A stretch of DNA of 40,470 bases from Lachnocurva sp029100405 (GCA_046263755.1 JBJYZC010000021.1:1-40470); one strand, 5' to 3'; numbered from the stretch's first letter, positions 15,368 to 22,965 are shown. Program-made: numbers and translations. Notes: generated by a model not told the origin, from the letters alone.

Positions 15368-16984
15368 TCAAAATGTGATCAGCCCCCGGCTGTCGTAAAC
15401 ACTCTCTGCATGCTCCTGCCGGATACAGCGATCCAGCGCCATAATCGCAGCAACAATGCCGTCGATCTTCTCAGGTGATTTCGCCTTCGTCGGCTTGATA
15501 TTGTCCGCCGCATCCCGGTCTACCACCACGTTCAGAGCCATCCACTTAAGGACCGGATTGCCGCCGTGGATGATCTTTCCCTCCATCATCAGCTTGTAGA
15601 ACTCTTTCGTAGGAGGGGACATATCCTTAAATCCCTGCCCGAAGGGAATCATTGTCATCCCATCGTCCTGCAGGTTAATGATGAGCTGGGTCGCATTCCA
15701 GCGGTCCACCGCGATCTCCTTGATGTTGTAGATCTGATACAGGTCCAGAATGAACTTCTCGATGAAGTTGTAATCGATCACGTTTCCTTCGGTTGCTTTC
15801 ATGTAGCCCTGCTTCACCCAGACATCATAGGGGACCGAGGCCCTCCGGACTCGAATCGGAATCGTCTCCTCCGGCACCCAGAAGAACGGCAGGCAGATGT
15901 ATTTCTCATCCTCGGTGCGAGGCGGGAACATAAGTACCAACGCTGTGATATCTCCGGTGCTCGAAAGGTCGAGTCCGCCATAACATTCCCTGCCACGAAG
16001 GCTGTCCAGATCAATCGGCTGACTACCCTGATCAAAGACCTGCTCCGGGATGAAGGCGGTCGTACTGGATACCCACATGTTGAGTCGGAGCTGCTTGAAT
16101 ACCGCTTCCTCTGCCGGGTTCTCCATCGCCTCGTGGTAGTGCTCACGGACACGATCAATTTCAATCGTCTGACCGAGAGAAGGGTTGGCCTTGTACCAGT
16201 TCTTCTCATCATGCCAGTCTTCTCCTTCTTCCAGTCCGTACACCACCGGATAGAAAGTGTGATCCACACGCTGTCCGGAAAGGATGTCCTTGGCCTTCTG
16301 ATGCAGCTCATAGCAGATCGAGTTCTTATCCGTTCCGGCAGTTGTAATCAAAAAGTACAGCGGCTGCTCTCTCGCGTCACCGGAGCCTTGCGTCAAAACG
16401 TCATATAGCTTTCGGGTCGGTTGTGCATGGACCTCATCGAACACAAGTCCGGATACATTCAAACCATGCTTCGTTCCCACCTCTGCCGATAGCACCTGAT
16501 AGAATCCGGCATTCGAGTAGTTCACAATTCGCTTGCTGGCTGCCATGATCTTGGAGCGCTTCAGGAGCGCCGGTGTCATGTTCACCATCTGATGGGCGAC
16601 ATCAAAGACGATGGACGCCTGCTGACGGTCTGCCGCGGCACCGTAGACTTCAGCGGATGGTTCGTTGTCTGCATAGAGAAGATACAAAGCCACCGCAGCA
16701 GCAAGCTCTGACTTTCCATTCTTCTTTCCGATTTCGATGTAGGCTGTCCGGAACTGTCGGTTCCCGTCTGGTTTCACGATCCCGAAGAGATCCCGGATGA
16801 TCTGTTCCTGCCAAGGCAAAAGCCAGAAACGTTTCCCGGCCCACTTGCCTTTCGTGTGCCGGAGCATCTCAATAAACTTCACAGCCCGGTCTGCTTTTTC
16901 TCTGTCATAGTGCGAAGAAGAAAGCATGAATTTCGTCGGCTGATACCTTCTGAGCCTTGGCATATCTTTGGGACGTTCCTCCAT
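15368..16984 (-). CDS. Terminase large subunit
   Basis: A 538-residue packaging ATPase and nuclease. The ATPase domain has a Walker A-like loop at 86-92 (GKKNGKS) and Walker B at 180-184 (LVFDE). The C-terminal nuclease domain shows GGLDLSSTGDITALV near 335 and IAVDRWNATQLI near 432, with later acidic residues (DRDAADNIKPTKAKSPEKIDG). Length is normal. It overlaps the small-subunit stop by one base. Confidence 0.95.
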   Translation of the reverse strand: MEERPKDMPRLRRYQPTKFMLSSSHYDREKADRAVKFIEMLRHTKGKWAGKRFWLLPWQEQIIRDLFGIVKPDGNRQFRTAYIEIGKKNGKSELAAAVALYLLYADNEPSAEVYGAAADRQQASIVFDVAHQMVNMTPALLKRSKIMAASKRIVNYSNAGFYQVLSAEVGTKHGLNVSGLVFDEVHAQPTRKLYDVLTQGSGDAREQPLYFLITTAGTDKNSICYELHQKAKDILSGQRVDHTFYPVVYGLEEGEDWHDEKNWYKANPSLGQTIEIDRVREHYHEAMENPAEEAVFKQLRLNMWVSSTTAFIPEQVFDQGSQPIDLDSLRGRECYGGLDLSSTGDITALVLMFPPRTEDEKYICLPFFWVPEETIPIRVRRASVPYDVWVKQGYMKATEGNVIDYNFIEKFILDLYQIYNIKEIAVDRWNATQLIINLQDDGMTMIPFGQGFKDMSPPTKEFYKLMMEGKIIHGGNPVLKWMALNVVVDRDAADNIKPTKAKSPEKIDGIVAAIMALDRCIRQEHAESVYDSRGLITF

Positions 16985-17457
16985 TATGAATCACCTCCCA
17001 AAAGCTCCTCCATTTCATCCTCCGGTTTGTTTTGCCCGGCATCCGCGATGAGCCTCGACCTCGATGCCGGGGTCAGACCGAACTCGGTTGCAAACTTTCC
17101 CATCTGTTTCATATAGGTCTGAGCGATCGATACCTGGGGAACTTGCTGCCAGTAGCCGGAAGGGGTCCGGACAAGCGATCCATGTTCCGTGATGAAGGAC
17201 TCGGCTTCCTTCCATCTCGCATAGGACTGGCAGTAAGCAGCGAAGGCCGCCATATCGACTTCCGTAAGGATTCCGAGAGCTTCCATCTTTTTGGAAAGCC
17301 TGTGCCATTCCTTTTTCGCGTCTTTCTCCAGCCATTTCGGACAGGCAGGTGCTTTCCGTTCTGGCTTTGGCTCGTTCTCATTCAGTTTTCGTTTTCCCGG
17401 ATTTCCTTCCAGCTCCTTGATTGCAGTTGGAGTCGGCTTTCTTCCTCTGGTCGCCAT
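16984..17457 (-). CDS. Terminase small subunit, P27 family
   Basis: From ATG at 17457 (MATRGRKPTPTAIKELEGNP), 157 residues; AGGAGG lies 8 bases upstream, which favours this start over one three codons earlier. RGRKPTPTAIKELEGNPGKR is the P27 N-terminal signature; residues 40-130 hold the helical DNA-recognition and oligomerisation region. It recognises phage DNA for packaging and hands it to the large subunit. Confidence 0.93.
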   Translation of the reverse strand: MATRGRKPTPTAIKELEGNPGKRKLNENEPKPERKAPACPKWLEKDAKKEWHRLSKKMEALGILTEVDMAAFAAYCQSYARWKEAESFITEHGSLVRTPSGYWQQVPQVSIAQTYMKQMGKFATEFGLTPASRSRLIADAGQNKPEDEMEELLGGDS

Positions 17458-17571
17458 AGGGAACACCTCCTTTCCTGTATCAAAAAAGGACCGCCGAAGC
17501 GATCCCGTCCCATGTGGTGTGTATGTGTACGAGAGAAAGAGCCGTTTGGCTCCCTCCCGGAATATGCTTTT

Positions 17572-17799
17572 TTAGTTCAGGCTGTGCAGGATAGCTGCCA
17601 CCGCAAGCTGCGCGTTTTCCGTTTCCGGCTCGATATCCCATCCTCTGTCGTATCTTGCGACCGGGAAGTCGCTAAGGCGAATTTCAAGCTTACTGATCCT
17701 GCCGCCCTCAATGCCGTATTCCTCGCTTGGCTCTCTGTAAACCTTCGCGCAGTAGGTGAATGTCTGGTTCCCGATCTTAATGCTTCCTTTGTTCCACAT
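17572..17799 (-). CDS. DUF7678-like small phage protein
   Basis: From ATG at 17799, 75 residues starting MWNKGSIKIGNQTFTYCAKV and running through EEYGIEGGRISKLEIRLSDF and YDRGWDIEP. I recall this pattern from proteins labelled DUF7678 in Clostridia phages; function unknown. The frame is open far upstream (to 17889), but the ATG at 17799 has GGAG upstream and follows conserved motif copy B, so it is the likely start. Confidence 0.72.
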   Translation of the reverse strand: MWNKGSIKIGNQTFTYCAKVYREPSEEYGIEGGRISKLEIRLSDFPVARYDRGWDIEPETENAQLAVAAILHSLN

Positions 17800-17837
17800 G
17801 GTCTTTTTTCTCCGTTTTCTTTCTTGCGACCTTTTCC

Positions 17838-17879
17838 TTTGGCATGTACATATATCACTCTCAGCCGGATATATAGCAA
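17838..17879 (-). promoter_or_regulatory. Conserved upstream motif, copy B
   Basis: On the coding strand: TTGCTATATATCC, then GAGAGTGATATATGTAC, then ATGCCAAAGG, ending about 38 bases before the start at 17799. It shares the TTGCTAT and GAGTGATATATGTACATGCC blocks with copy C. TTGCTA with a TGATAT/GATATA hexamer 16-17 bases on resembles a promoter. Confidence 0.65.
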
Positions 17880-17976
17880 GGAGAACCAACGGAAATATGT
17901 CACAAAGATTTGACGGATGCCATTGTGTATTTCTACGAGGAACAGAGCCCTGGTGGGCTCCCTTCCCCGGCTACTT

Positions 17977-18411
17977 TCAGTTCAGGCTCACCTTGAAAGC
18001 GTGGCCTTTCTCGTAGCCCTTTCCGAAGAAGTCCTTCCTGAGGTTGACCTCGACCATCTCTCCGATCGTGCAGCCTGCCTCTTTGAAAAGCCAGAGCGTC
18101 TCGACCGCGTCGGTTGCCCGGCAGGAGTAGGTGAAGGCCTTGATGCCGTTCTCCTTCATGCAGGCGGTGAGCTCTTCCACATCCCGGTCCCAGATGATGT
18201 CGTCGAAGTTTAAAATCTCGTTCTCGTTGTCTCTTGATTTCTCGTAAGCCCGGTAGATTGTGTGGGCGATGTCGCCCATCTCATCGATTCTGTCCTCGGC
18301 TGCCTTTGCAGCTTCCCTTGCGGCGTCCCTGCCCTCGGCTGTGGCGGCTGCCTTGTAGGCTTTCTTTGCTTCTTCGATGCGGTTGTAGGTTTCTTCAAAA
18401 ATGTTCGTCAT
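17977..18411 (-). CDS. DUF7698-like phage protein
   Basis: From ATG at 18411, 144 residues starting MTNIFEETYNRIEEAKKAYK. Residues 1-65 are a charged helix; the second half has FDDIIWDRDVEELTACMKEN and a predicted alpha/beta segment (AFTYSCRATDAVETLWLFKE). I associate this architecture with DUF7698 proteins of Lachnospiraceae elements, tentatively. GGAGG is 9 bases before the start. Function unknown. Preceded by motif copy C, so probably its own transcription unit. Confidence 0.7.
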   Translation of the reverse strand: MTNIFEETYNRIEEAKKAYKAAATAEGRDAAREAAKAAEDRIDEMGDIAHTIYRAYEKSRDNENEILNFDDIIWDRDVEELTACMKENGIKAFTYSCRATDAVETLWLFKEAGCTIGEMVEVNLRKDFFGKGYEKGHAFKVSLN

Positions 18412-18455
18412 GGCTTTGTCCTCCTTGCTTTCGGCTTGTTTAGTTTGCCTTTCCC

Positions 18456-18497
18456 TTTGGCATGTACATATATCACTCTGAAGCGCTGTGATAGCAA
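18456..18497 (-). promoter_or_regulatory. Conserved upstream motif, copy C
   Basis: Coding strand: TTGCTATCACAGCGCTTCAG, then AGTGATATATGTAC and ATGCCAAAGG. Ends 45 bases before the start at 18411. The 3' half is identical to copy B over 20 bases; the 5' half is close to copy D. Confidence 0.65.
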
Positions 18498-18549
18498 GGA
18501 AATGTAGAGCCATAACCTGCACAAAAATCTTGTGCGAAATCTGTGTATC

Positions 18550-18951
18550 TTAGACTTTGCCCTTCATGATGAAGATCACATAAGATTCCTTGTGCTCCTC
18601 GATAAAGCTCACCAGCTCGTAATACTCGTGGTCAAAGGCAAGACGCTGAACCATCGGAAGATCCAGCATGTTCGTTTCACCGGAATCCCGTACCGCCATC
18701 AGCTGATCGCGTACCGTCTGAGTAAACTCTGGAACCAGTGACCGGCAGCAATCCGCTCCGTAGGCTACGCTTAAGCCACTGCCATTATCCCAGCGGACCA
18801 TAATGGATCCGGCATCATCCACACCAATGACGGTGCCTTTCGTGCCGATTGGCGGTGCCTGTACATCGTCCATCTGAAGGAGCTCCACCCGGGCTCCTGC
18901 CGGGTAGTGCTCACGAAGGTTTCGAATCACTTCTTCACTAGGAAATCTCAT
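18550..18951 (-). CDS. DUF4314 plus DUF5049 fusion protein
   Basis: A 133-residue protein. Residues about 8-65 (HYPAGARVELLQMDDVQAPP, then GTKGTVIGVDDAGSIMVRWD) are a DUF4314 beta-barrel; residues about 78-130 (VRDQLMAVRDSGETNMLDLP and VQRLAFDHEYYELVSFI) match DUF5049. These two are often separate neighbouring genes in Clostridia prophages; here they are one frame. Role unknown. The start at 18951 overlaps the stop of the upstream gene, and GAGGAGG precedes it. Confidence 0.8.
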   Translation of the reverse strand: MRFPSEEVIRNLREHYPAGARVELLQMDDVQAPPIGTKGTVIGVDDAGSIMVRWDNGSGLSVAYGADCCRSLVPEFTQTVRDQLMAVRDSGETNMLDLPMVQRLAFDHEYYELVSFIEEHKESYVIFIMKGKV

Positions 18952-19697
18952 TCTGCCGCCTCCTCATTCTCTGCTGCTTCCTTCTTTGGAGCGCCATTTC
19001 GGAAGGCGGAACTTCCGGAGAGGTTCTTGAGCAGGATCTTCCGGGCCTCCTTGAAGTCTGGCCCAATGAAGCCCATCCGAAGAAGCCATGTCCGCATGGC
19101 GTACTTCTCGTTGTCCGTCTCCACCGGCTTGCTGCTTGCATGCTTCAGCTCCTTCGAGAGCTTGCAGAGCTGAGCAATGAAGATCGTGTAGGCTTTCGTC
19201 TCTTCCGGCGTCAGCTCCCGGTCGAACCAGGGGAACTCAACCTTTTCATCCGTAAAGCGGATGCTGGTGTCCGTGACCCCGAGTGCCTTCTTGATCAGGC
19301 TGTCCTTCGCGCTGATGAGGTTCAGAAGGGTTCCGATGTTTGCGGAATCCACCGGGAGAATGATCGTAAGCGAAGTCTTCTCATCTTCCGGTTCATTCTC
19401 GGCGGGAGCTTCCGTCTGCTCTTCTGGTTCCTGCTCAGGCTGTTCTGCCTCAGTGCTTTCGTCGGTGTCCGGCTCATCCTCAGCGGTGAAGCCTTTCTCT
19501 TTCAGGGCTTCCATCACCTTCTGCATTTTCTCCTCATCTTTGCAGCTGACCCCGCCGTCCTTGCCTACCGTGATGTCTCCGATCTCGTAGGCGCAGGTCG
19601 GTACGAACTTGTACTCGGCCTTCTCTCCGGTGATCTCGACGATCGCGTTTACCAGCTCTTTTCTCTCTTTTCCTGTCCTGTTGTAGTTTGCTCTCAT
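18948..19697 (-). CDS. Acidic phage protein of the kind labelled virulence-related
   Basis: From ATG at 19697, 249 residues starting MRANYNRTGKERKELVNAIV. Residues 1-75 hold a conserved N-terminal domain (EITGEKAEYKFVPTCAYEIG and DITVGKDGGVSCKDEE), followed by about 45 residues that are nearly all Glu, Pro, Thr and Asp, then a C-terminal helical domain (SAKDSLIKKALGVTDTSIRF and LTPEETKAYTIFIAQLCKLS). Proteins like this in Lachnospiraceae elements are often called virulence-related, without a proven function. GGAGG lies 9 bases before the start; motif copy D is upstream. Confidence 0.7.
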   Translation of the reverse strand: MRANYNRTGKERKELVNAIVEITGEKAEYKFVPTCAYEIGDITVGKDGGVSCKDEEKMQKVMEALKEKGFTAEDEPDTDESTEAEQPEQEPEEQTEAPAENEPEDEKTSLTIILPVDSANIGTLLNLISAKDSLIKKALGVTDTSIRFTDEKVEFPWFDRELTPEETKAYTIFIAQLCKLSKELKHASSKPVETDNEKYAMRTWLLRMGFIGPDFKEARKILLKNLSGSSAFRNGAPKKEAAENEEAAE

Positions 19698-19716
19698 GGC
19701 TGTGTGCCTCCTTTTC

Positions 19717-19757
19717 TTTTGGTAGTACATACATCACTCTGAGGCGCTGCAATAGCA
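19717..19757 (-). promoter_or_regulatory. Conserved upstream motif, copy D
   Basis: Coding strand: TTGCTATTGCAGCGCCTCAG, then AGTGATGTATGTAC and TACCAAAAG, ending about 20 bases before the start at 19697. Closest to copy C in its first half and to copy A at its end (ACTACCAAA). Confidence 0.62.
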
Positions 19758-19818
19758 ACTCAATTTGACAGGAATACTGCACAAAGATCAGATCGTTTGA
19801 TTGACGGAAGTGTCGTTC

Positions 19819-21075
19819 TCATGCGCTCTCCTTACCTTTAAGTTCCGCAGTTGCCTCATCAAAGGTGAGCTTCTGACCCTCCCGAAGCACATACACATCA
19901 TCGGACTTTCCAGTTTGTTCCAGGTAGCGCTTTACAATCACATCCACGAACTTCGGATCGAGTTCGATTCCTCGGCAGACCCGGTCGATCTCTTCACAGG
20001 CGATCAAGGTGGAACCGGATCCGAGAAAGGGATCCAGAACGATGCCATTGGTCATCGAGGAGTTCCGGATCGGATAGGCCATGAGCTGCACCGGCTTCAT
20101 CGTCGGATGATCCTTCGATGCCTTCGGGCGATCGTACTCCCAGATCGTGGTCTGCTTTCGGTCACTGTACCACTCATGTTTCCCGCCCTTCTTCCAGCCA
20201 AACAGGCAGGGCTCATGCTGCCACTGGTAAGGAGATCGTCCCAGCACCAGTGCGTTCTTTTTCCAGATGCAGCAGCCGGACAGATAGAATCCCGCATCGG
20301 CGAAAGCCCTGCGGAAGTTCAGTCCCTCGGTGTCTGCATGGAACACGTAGATCGATCCGTCGTCCGCAAGATTGTCATGCATGCAGGTGTAGGCAGAAAG
20401 CAGGAACTTATAAAAGTCCTCATCTGCCATGTTGTCATTCAGGATCTTTCCTGCGGTCTCTTCCACGTTCACGTTGTAAGGAGGATCCGTCACGATGACG
20501 TTTGCCTTCACACCATCCATCAGTTTGTCATAGGAAGCAGGATCCGTGGAGTCTCCGCAGAAGACGATATGCCGGCCCAGATGCCAGAGGTCTCCGGCCT
20601 TGGAGAAGCATGGCTGTTTCAGTTCCTTCTCCACATCGAAGCTGTCCTCTTTGACTTCCTTCGTCGCTACTTTGTTAAAGAGCTGCTCCATTTCCGGAGG
20701 CTCGAATCCGGTGAGCGCGGTATTGAAGTCGGACGCTTCCAGATCTTTCAGGAGATCGGCGAGGAGGTTCTCATCCCATGCACCCGTGATCTTATTGAGT
20801 GCGATGTTCAGAGCTTTCTCTCTGGTCTTATCCACATCCACGACAGCACAGGGCACTTCGGTGTAACCCAGATCCATCGCAACGGTCAGTCTCTGATGTC
20901 CGCCGATGATCGTCATATCGGAATTCACGACCAGAGGATCTGCAAAGCCGAACTCTTTGATCGAGCTCTTGATCTTCTCGTATTCCTTATCGCCCGGTTT
21001 CAGCTTCTTTCTCGGGTTGTAGGTTGCCGGCTTCAGCTCTTTCACCGGTATCGTTTTTAAGGTTGCTGTTTTCAC
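19819..21075 (-). CDS. ParB-like nuclease domain fused to DNA adenine/cytosine methyltransferase
   Basis: From GTG at 21075, 418 residues starting VKTATLKTIPVKELKPATYN; GGAGAAGG lies just upstream, and the open frame before it lacks a start with a ribosome site. Residues 8-130 are a ParB N-terminal-type domain (NPRKKLKPGDKEYEKIKSSI, IIGGHQRL). The methyltransferase follows, with DPPY at 197-200, KHPTMKP-type segment near 325 and DPFLGSG at 348-354, the order of a class beta N6-adenine or N4-cytosine enzyme. No restriction partner lies nearby; phage versions usually protect phage DNA from host restriction. It overlaps the zinc-finger gene by 89 bases. Confidence 0.9.
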   Translation of the reverse strand: MKTATLKTIPVKELKPATYNPRKKLKPGDKEYEKIKSSIKEFGFADPLVVNSDMTIIGGHQRLTVAMDLGYTEVPCAVVDVDKTREKALNIALNKITGAWDENLLADLLKDLEASDFNTALTGFEPPEMEQLFNKVATKEVKEDSFDVEKELKQPCFSKAGDLWHLGRHIVFCGDSTDPASYDKLMDGVKANVIVTDPPYNVNVEETAGKILNDNMADEDFYKFLLSAYTCMHDNLADDGSIYVFHADTEGLNFRRAFADAGFYLSGCCIWKKNALVLGRSPYQWQHEPCLFGWKKGGKHEWYSDRKQTTIWEYDRPKASKDHPTMKPVQLMAYPIRNSSMTNGIVLDPFLGSGSTLIACEEIDRVCRGIELDPKFVDVIVKRYLEQTGKSDDVYVLREGQKLTFDEATAELKGKESA

Positions 21076-21256
21076 GTTCCTTCTCCTTCCTCCGTTCCTC
21101 TCTCTTGTTGTGTGCCCAGCGGCAGCGGTTACTGCAGAAGTACCTGGGCCTGCCGATCTTATTGATCTCGATTGGTTTCCCGCACTCCGGACAGAAGCGC
21201 TTCGCACAGGACTGAATGAATGAAGAAAGATCCGGCATCTCTCCACTGTCTTTCAT
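20987..21256 (-). CDS. Small zinc-finger protein
   Basis: From ATG at 21256, 89 residues starting MKDSGEMPDLSSFIQSCAKR; AGGAG lies 6 bases upstream. It contains CPECGKPIE and YFCSNRCRWAHNKREE, two Cys pairs fit for one zinc ion, then a highly charged helix. Such proteins recur next to methyltransferases and terminases in Clostridia phages; role unknown, DNA binding likely. The long overlap with the following methyltransferase gene is in another frame. Confidence 0.75.
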   Translation of the reverse strand: MKDSGEMPDLSSFIQSCAKRFCPECGKPIEINKIGRPRYFCSNRCRWAHNKREERRKEKERENSNLKNDTGERAEAGNLQPEKEAETGR

Positions 21257-21274
21257 GAATTCTCCTGTCCGCAA

Positions 21275-21577
21275 AAATGCCGGAGCCCTTTTCAGATAAG
21301 GTTTCCCGGCATCAAAAAAGCGGCGCTGGATTCTGCTCCGTCGCTGCCTGTTAATAAATATCCACTTTTTCTGACAATGCCCGTTTTCTGCGTCTTTCCA
21401 GCTTTTTCATATCCGGAATGTGCATTTTTCAGGATCTACATCTGGCCCTGATACCCCGGGGTATCAATTTCGCGCACGCGCACAAAAGAGGGGCCGGCGG
21501 TCCCTGAGGCTCGAGCTCGTAGAGATTTTTACCCGCCCCCTGAACACGAACACAGCGCTTGAACACAAAATCCCAAT
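21275..21577. other. Non-coding GC-rich region with a 16-bp palindrome
   Basis: About 300 bases without a gene. It holds a perfect palindrome, GATACCCCGGGGTATC (21450-21465), followed by CGCGCACGCGCAC and GAGGGGCCGGCGG, unlike the surroundings, and then three GAACAC(A) words at 21542, 21548 and 21561. In related phages GC-rich symmetric sequence near HNH and terminase genes can be the packaging (cos) site; here that is only a suggestion. Confidence 0.4.
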
Positions 21578-21615
21578 AAAAAAGCACTCGGGAGATTTCT
21601 CTCTCGAATGCTCTG
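21577..21615 (-). terminator. Terminator after the HicAB operon
   Basis: On the minus strand AGAGCATTCGAGAGA pairs with TCTCCCGAGTGCTTT (a 14-bp stem with one or two mismatches, small loop) and runs into T6. It lies 50 bases after the HicB stop at 21665. Confidence 0.65.
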
Positions 21616-21664
21616 TCATCAATCTTATGTTGTTACTCTTCCGGGCGCTTCTCACCCGACAGGC

Positions 21665-21991
21665 TCAGCCCTGCATCAACTCATCTTCTGCAGCCTTTTC
21701 CATGAACTTATTCACGGACATCTTTTTCTTCTTTGCTGCAGCAGCAACACGTCTATGGAGGTTCGGATCAAACCGAAGCAGCATCTTCCCTGAATATGGT
21801 TTCTCAGGATCGACACCATCCTCACTGCACCACTCAAGGTAATCGTCCACAGAATCATGAAAGGCCTGCTCCAATTCAGAAACAGACTCACCCTGAAACG
21901 TGATGACGTCCTTGAGACCCAACACTTCACCGGAGAAGATGTGGGCGTCCTCATCGAACTCTGCTATTCCCTCATATCCTTTATACATCAT
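21665..21991 (-). CDS. hicB: HicB family antitoxin
   Basis: A 108-residue protein starting MMYKGYEGIAEFDEDAHIFS. Residues 1-60 are the degenerate RNase H-like HicB fold (GEVLGLKDVITFQGESVSEL and AFHDSVDDYLEWC); the C-terminus (GKMLLRFDPNLHRRVAAAAK, KKKKMSVNKFMEKAAEDEL) is a ribbon-helix-helix DNA-binding domain. It would neutralise the upstream HicA and repress their shared promoter. The start overlaps the HicA stop by about ten bases; the second ATG at 21988 is an equal choice. Confidence 0.9.
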   Translation of the reverse strand: MMYKGYEGIAEFDEDAHIFSGEVLGLKDVITFQGESVSELEQAFHDSVDDYLEWCSEDGVDPEKPYSGKMLLRFDPNLHRRVAAAAKKKKMSVNKFMEKAAEDELMQG

Positions 21992-22244
21992 CTCGCGTCA
22001 CCTCCGCTTCCTGCAATAACCTGCGCACCGATTTCACTGCTCCTTTGTCTGTGACCTTCTCCGGGTGCGGCCGATGGAAAACGGCTCGTATACCATTTAG
22101 CTTCACCCTGACTCGCGATCCGTTTCCTTCCGTGATCTCTGCACCAGCTGCCGCGAAGAGAGCTTCGATGTCATGCCACTCAATGTCAGACTTTACAGGA
22201 TCAGTGAAGATCGCGTCCCAGGTTTTCTTATTCTTGCTACTCAT
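21981..22244 (-). CDS. hicA: HicA family toxin (mRNA interferase)
   Basis: From ATG at 22244 (MSSKNKKTWDAIFTDPVKSD), 87 residues. The dsRNA-binding-like fold is visible as IEWHDIEALFAAAGAEI, GNGSRVRVKLNGIRAVFHRP and KGAVKSVRRLLQEAEV. The usual HicA catalytic His lies in the GSHR-type loop; here that place reads GNGSRVRV, while the motif FHRPHP supplies His residues later. It overlaps the antitoxin start. The upstream open frame overlaps the HNH gene and is not part of the protein. Confidence 0.85.
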   Translation of the reverse strand: MSSKNKKTWDAIFTDPVKSDIEWHDIEALFAAAGAEITEGNGSRVRVKLNGIRAVFHRPHPEKVTDKGAVKSVRRLLQEAEVTRDDV

Positions 22245-22275
22245 GAGATGATGATAGCACTTTTTGATATCACTT

Positions 22276-22635
22276 TCAATACTTGTATTCCGGTCTGCTG
22301 TCGAACTCTCCTGTCTTCTTGTCGTGGCAGGGTTTGCAAAGCGCCTGCCAGTTATCCGGATTCCAGAAGAGCTCCGGATCACCACGATGAGGCTGTATGT
22401 GATCGACCACTGTCGCCTTCGTGTACCTGCCTTCCTTCAGGCACTGCTCACAGAGAGGATGCGCAGCCAGGTACATCTTCCGGGCCTTATTCCACCGGGA
22501 ACCGTAACCTCGAGACGATGCCGACCGCACCTCCTCCGGATGCATGCTCTTATGCTTTTCACAATATTTCTCCCCGCATGGCACGAGCTCCGGACAGCCG
22601 GGATGCGCACAGGGATGCTTTGGTTTGTAAGGCAA
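22276..22635 (-). CDS. HNH endonuclease
   Basis: A 119-residue nuclease starting MPYKPKHPCAHPGCPELVPC. It has an N-terminal zinc knuckle (CAHPGCPELVPCGEKYCEKH), the motif RGYGSRWNKARKMYLAAHPL, CEQCLKEG, the catalytic VVDHIQPHRGD and a closing CKPCHDKKTGEFDSR. Phage HNH proteins of this type work with the terminase in cos cleavage. In most relatives it sits next to the small terminase; here about 5 kb of accessory genes lie between. Confidence 0.92.
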   Translation of the reverse strand: MPYKPKHPCAHPGCPELVPCGEKYCEKHKSMHPEEVRSASSRGYGSRWNKARKMYLAAHPLCEQCLKEGRYTKATVVDHIQPHRGDPELFWNPDNWQALCKPCHDKKTGEFDSRPEYKY

Positions 22636-22661
22636 TCGTGATCACCTCGGTTTCGTTAAAA

Positions 22662-22698
22662 TAAAAAGCCCTGCAGAACGTCATGTCCCACAGGGCTT
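22662..22698 (-). terminator. Terminator, minus strand, upstream of the HNH gene
   Basis: AAGCCCTG (22666-22673) pairs with CAGGGCTT (22691-22698), followed on the minus strand by T5 then ATTTT. It ends a transcript coming from the right about 30 bases before the HNH start, so the HNH operon needs its own promoter or read-through. Confidence 0.65.
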
Positions 22699-22766
22699 AA
22701 ACCAGTACCTCTTGTGTGCTGCGCGTCGTTGTACAAAGTCGCAGCTAATGTGTCGCTACTGGTTTT
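22662..22766 (-). ncRNA. Possible structured RNA between two terminators
   Basis: On the minus strand a 9-bp outer stem (22757-22765 with 22699-22707, AAACCAGTA and complement) encloses a 6-bp inner stem (22740-22745 with 22718-22723, GCTGCG) and is followed at once by the terminator stem at 22666-22698. No open reading frame covers this piece and strong terminators lie on both sides (22662-22698 and 22839-22872). This would be an independent RNA of about 105 bases or a leader. It is a pattern-based call; no known family is recognised. Confidence 0.4.
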
Positions 22767-22834
22767 GAAATAAACTGACGGCACGACTGAAAGGAGTCAA
22801 AGATCATGCCGCCAGCCAATGGAGGGTTACAAAG

Positions 22835-22872
22835 AGAAAAGCCCGATGGCTGCACCACTAGCCACCGAGCTT
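22835..22872 (-). terminator. Strong terminator after the sigma-like regulator
   Basis: A 13-bp stem with two G-U pairs (22860-22872 with 22839-22851 on the minus strand) has an 8-base loop and continues into TTTTCTCTTT. It ends the early/replication operon about 95 bases past the stop at 22966. Confidence 0.75.
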
Positions 22873-22965
22873 CTTCATTCACTCTTTGCGATTCTATACT
22901 ATCACAGAGGGTGGGGTGAAAAAAAGTGAAATTTAGTGAAAAAATGTGAAAAAACATGCAGACTT

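Noticed and set aside
19801..21060. A 419-codon open frame on the plus strand
   Set aside because: It lies antisense to the ParB-methyltransferase gene, has no ribosome site or recognisable domain, and is explained by codon bias of the real gene.
22816..22929. A short plus-strand frame with AAGGAG upstream
   Set aside because: It runs through the terminator stem of the early operon and has no known similarity; the ribosome-like site is probably chance.
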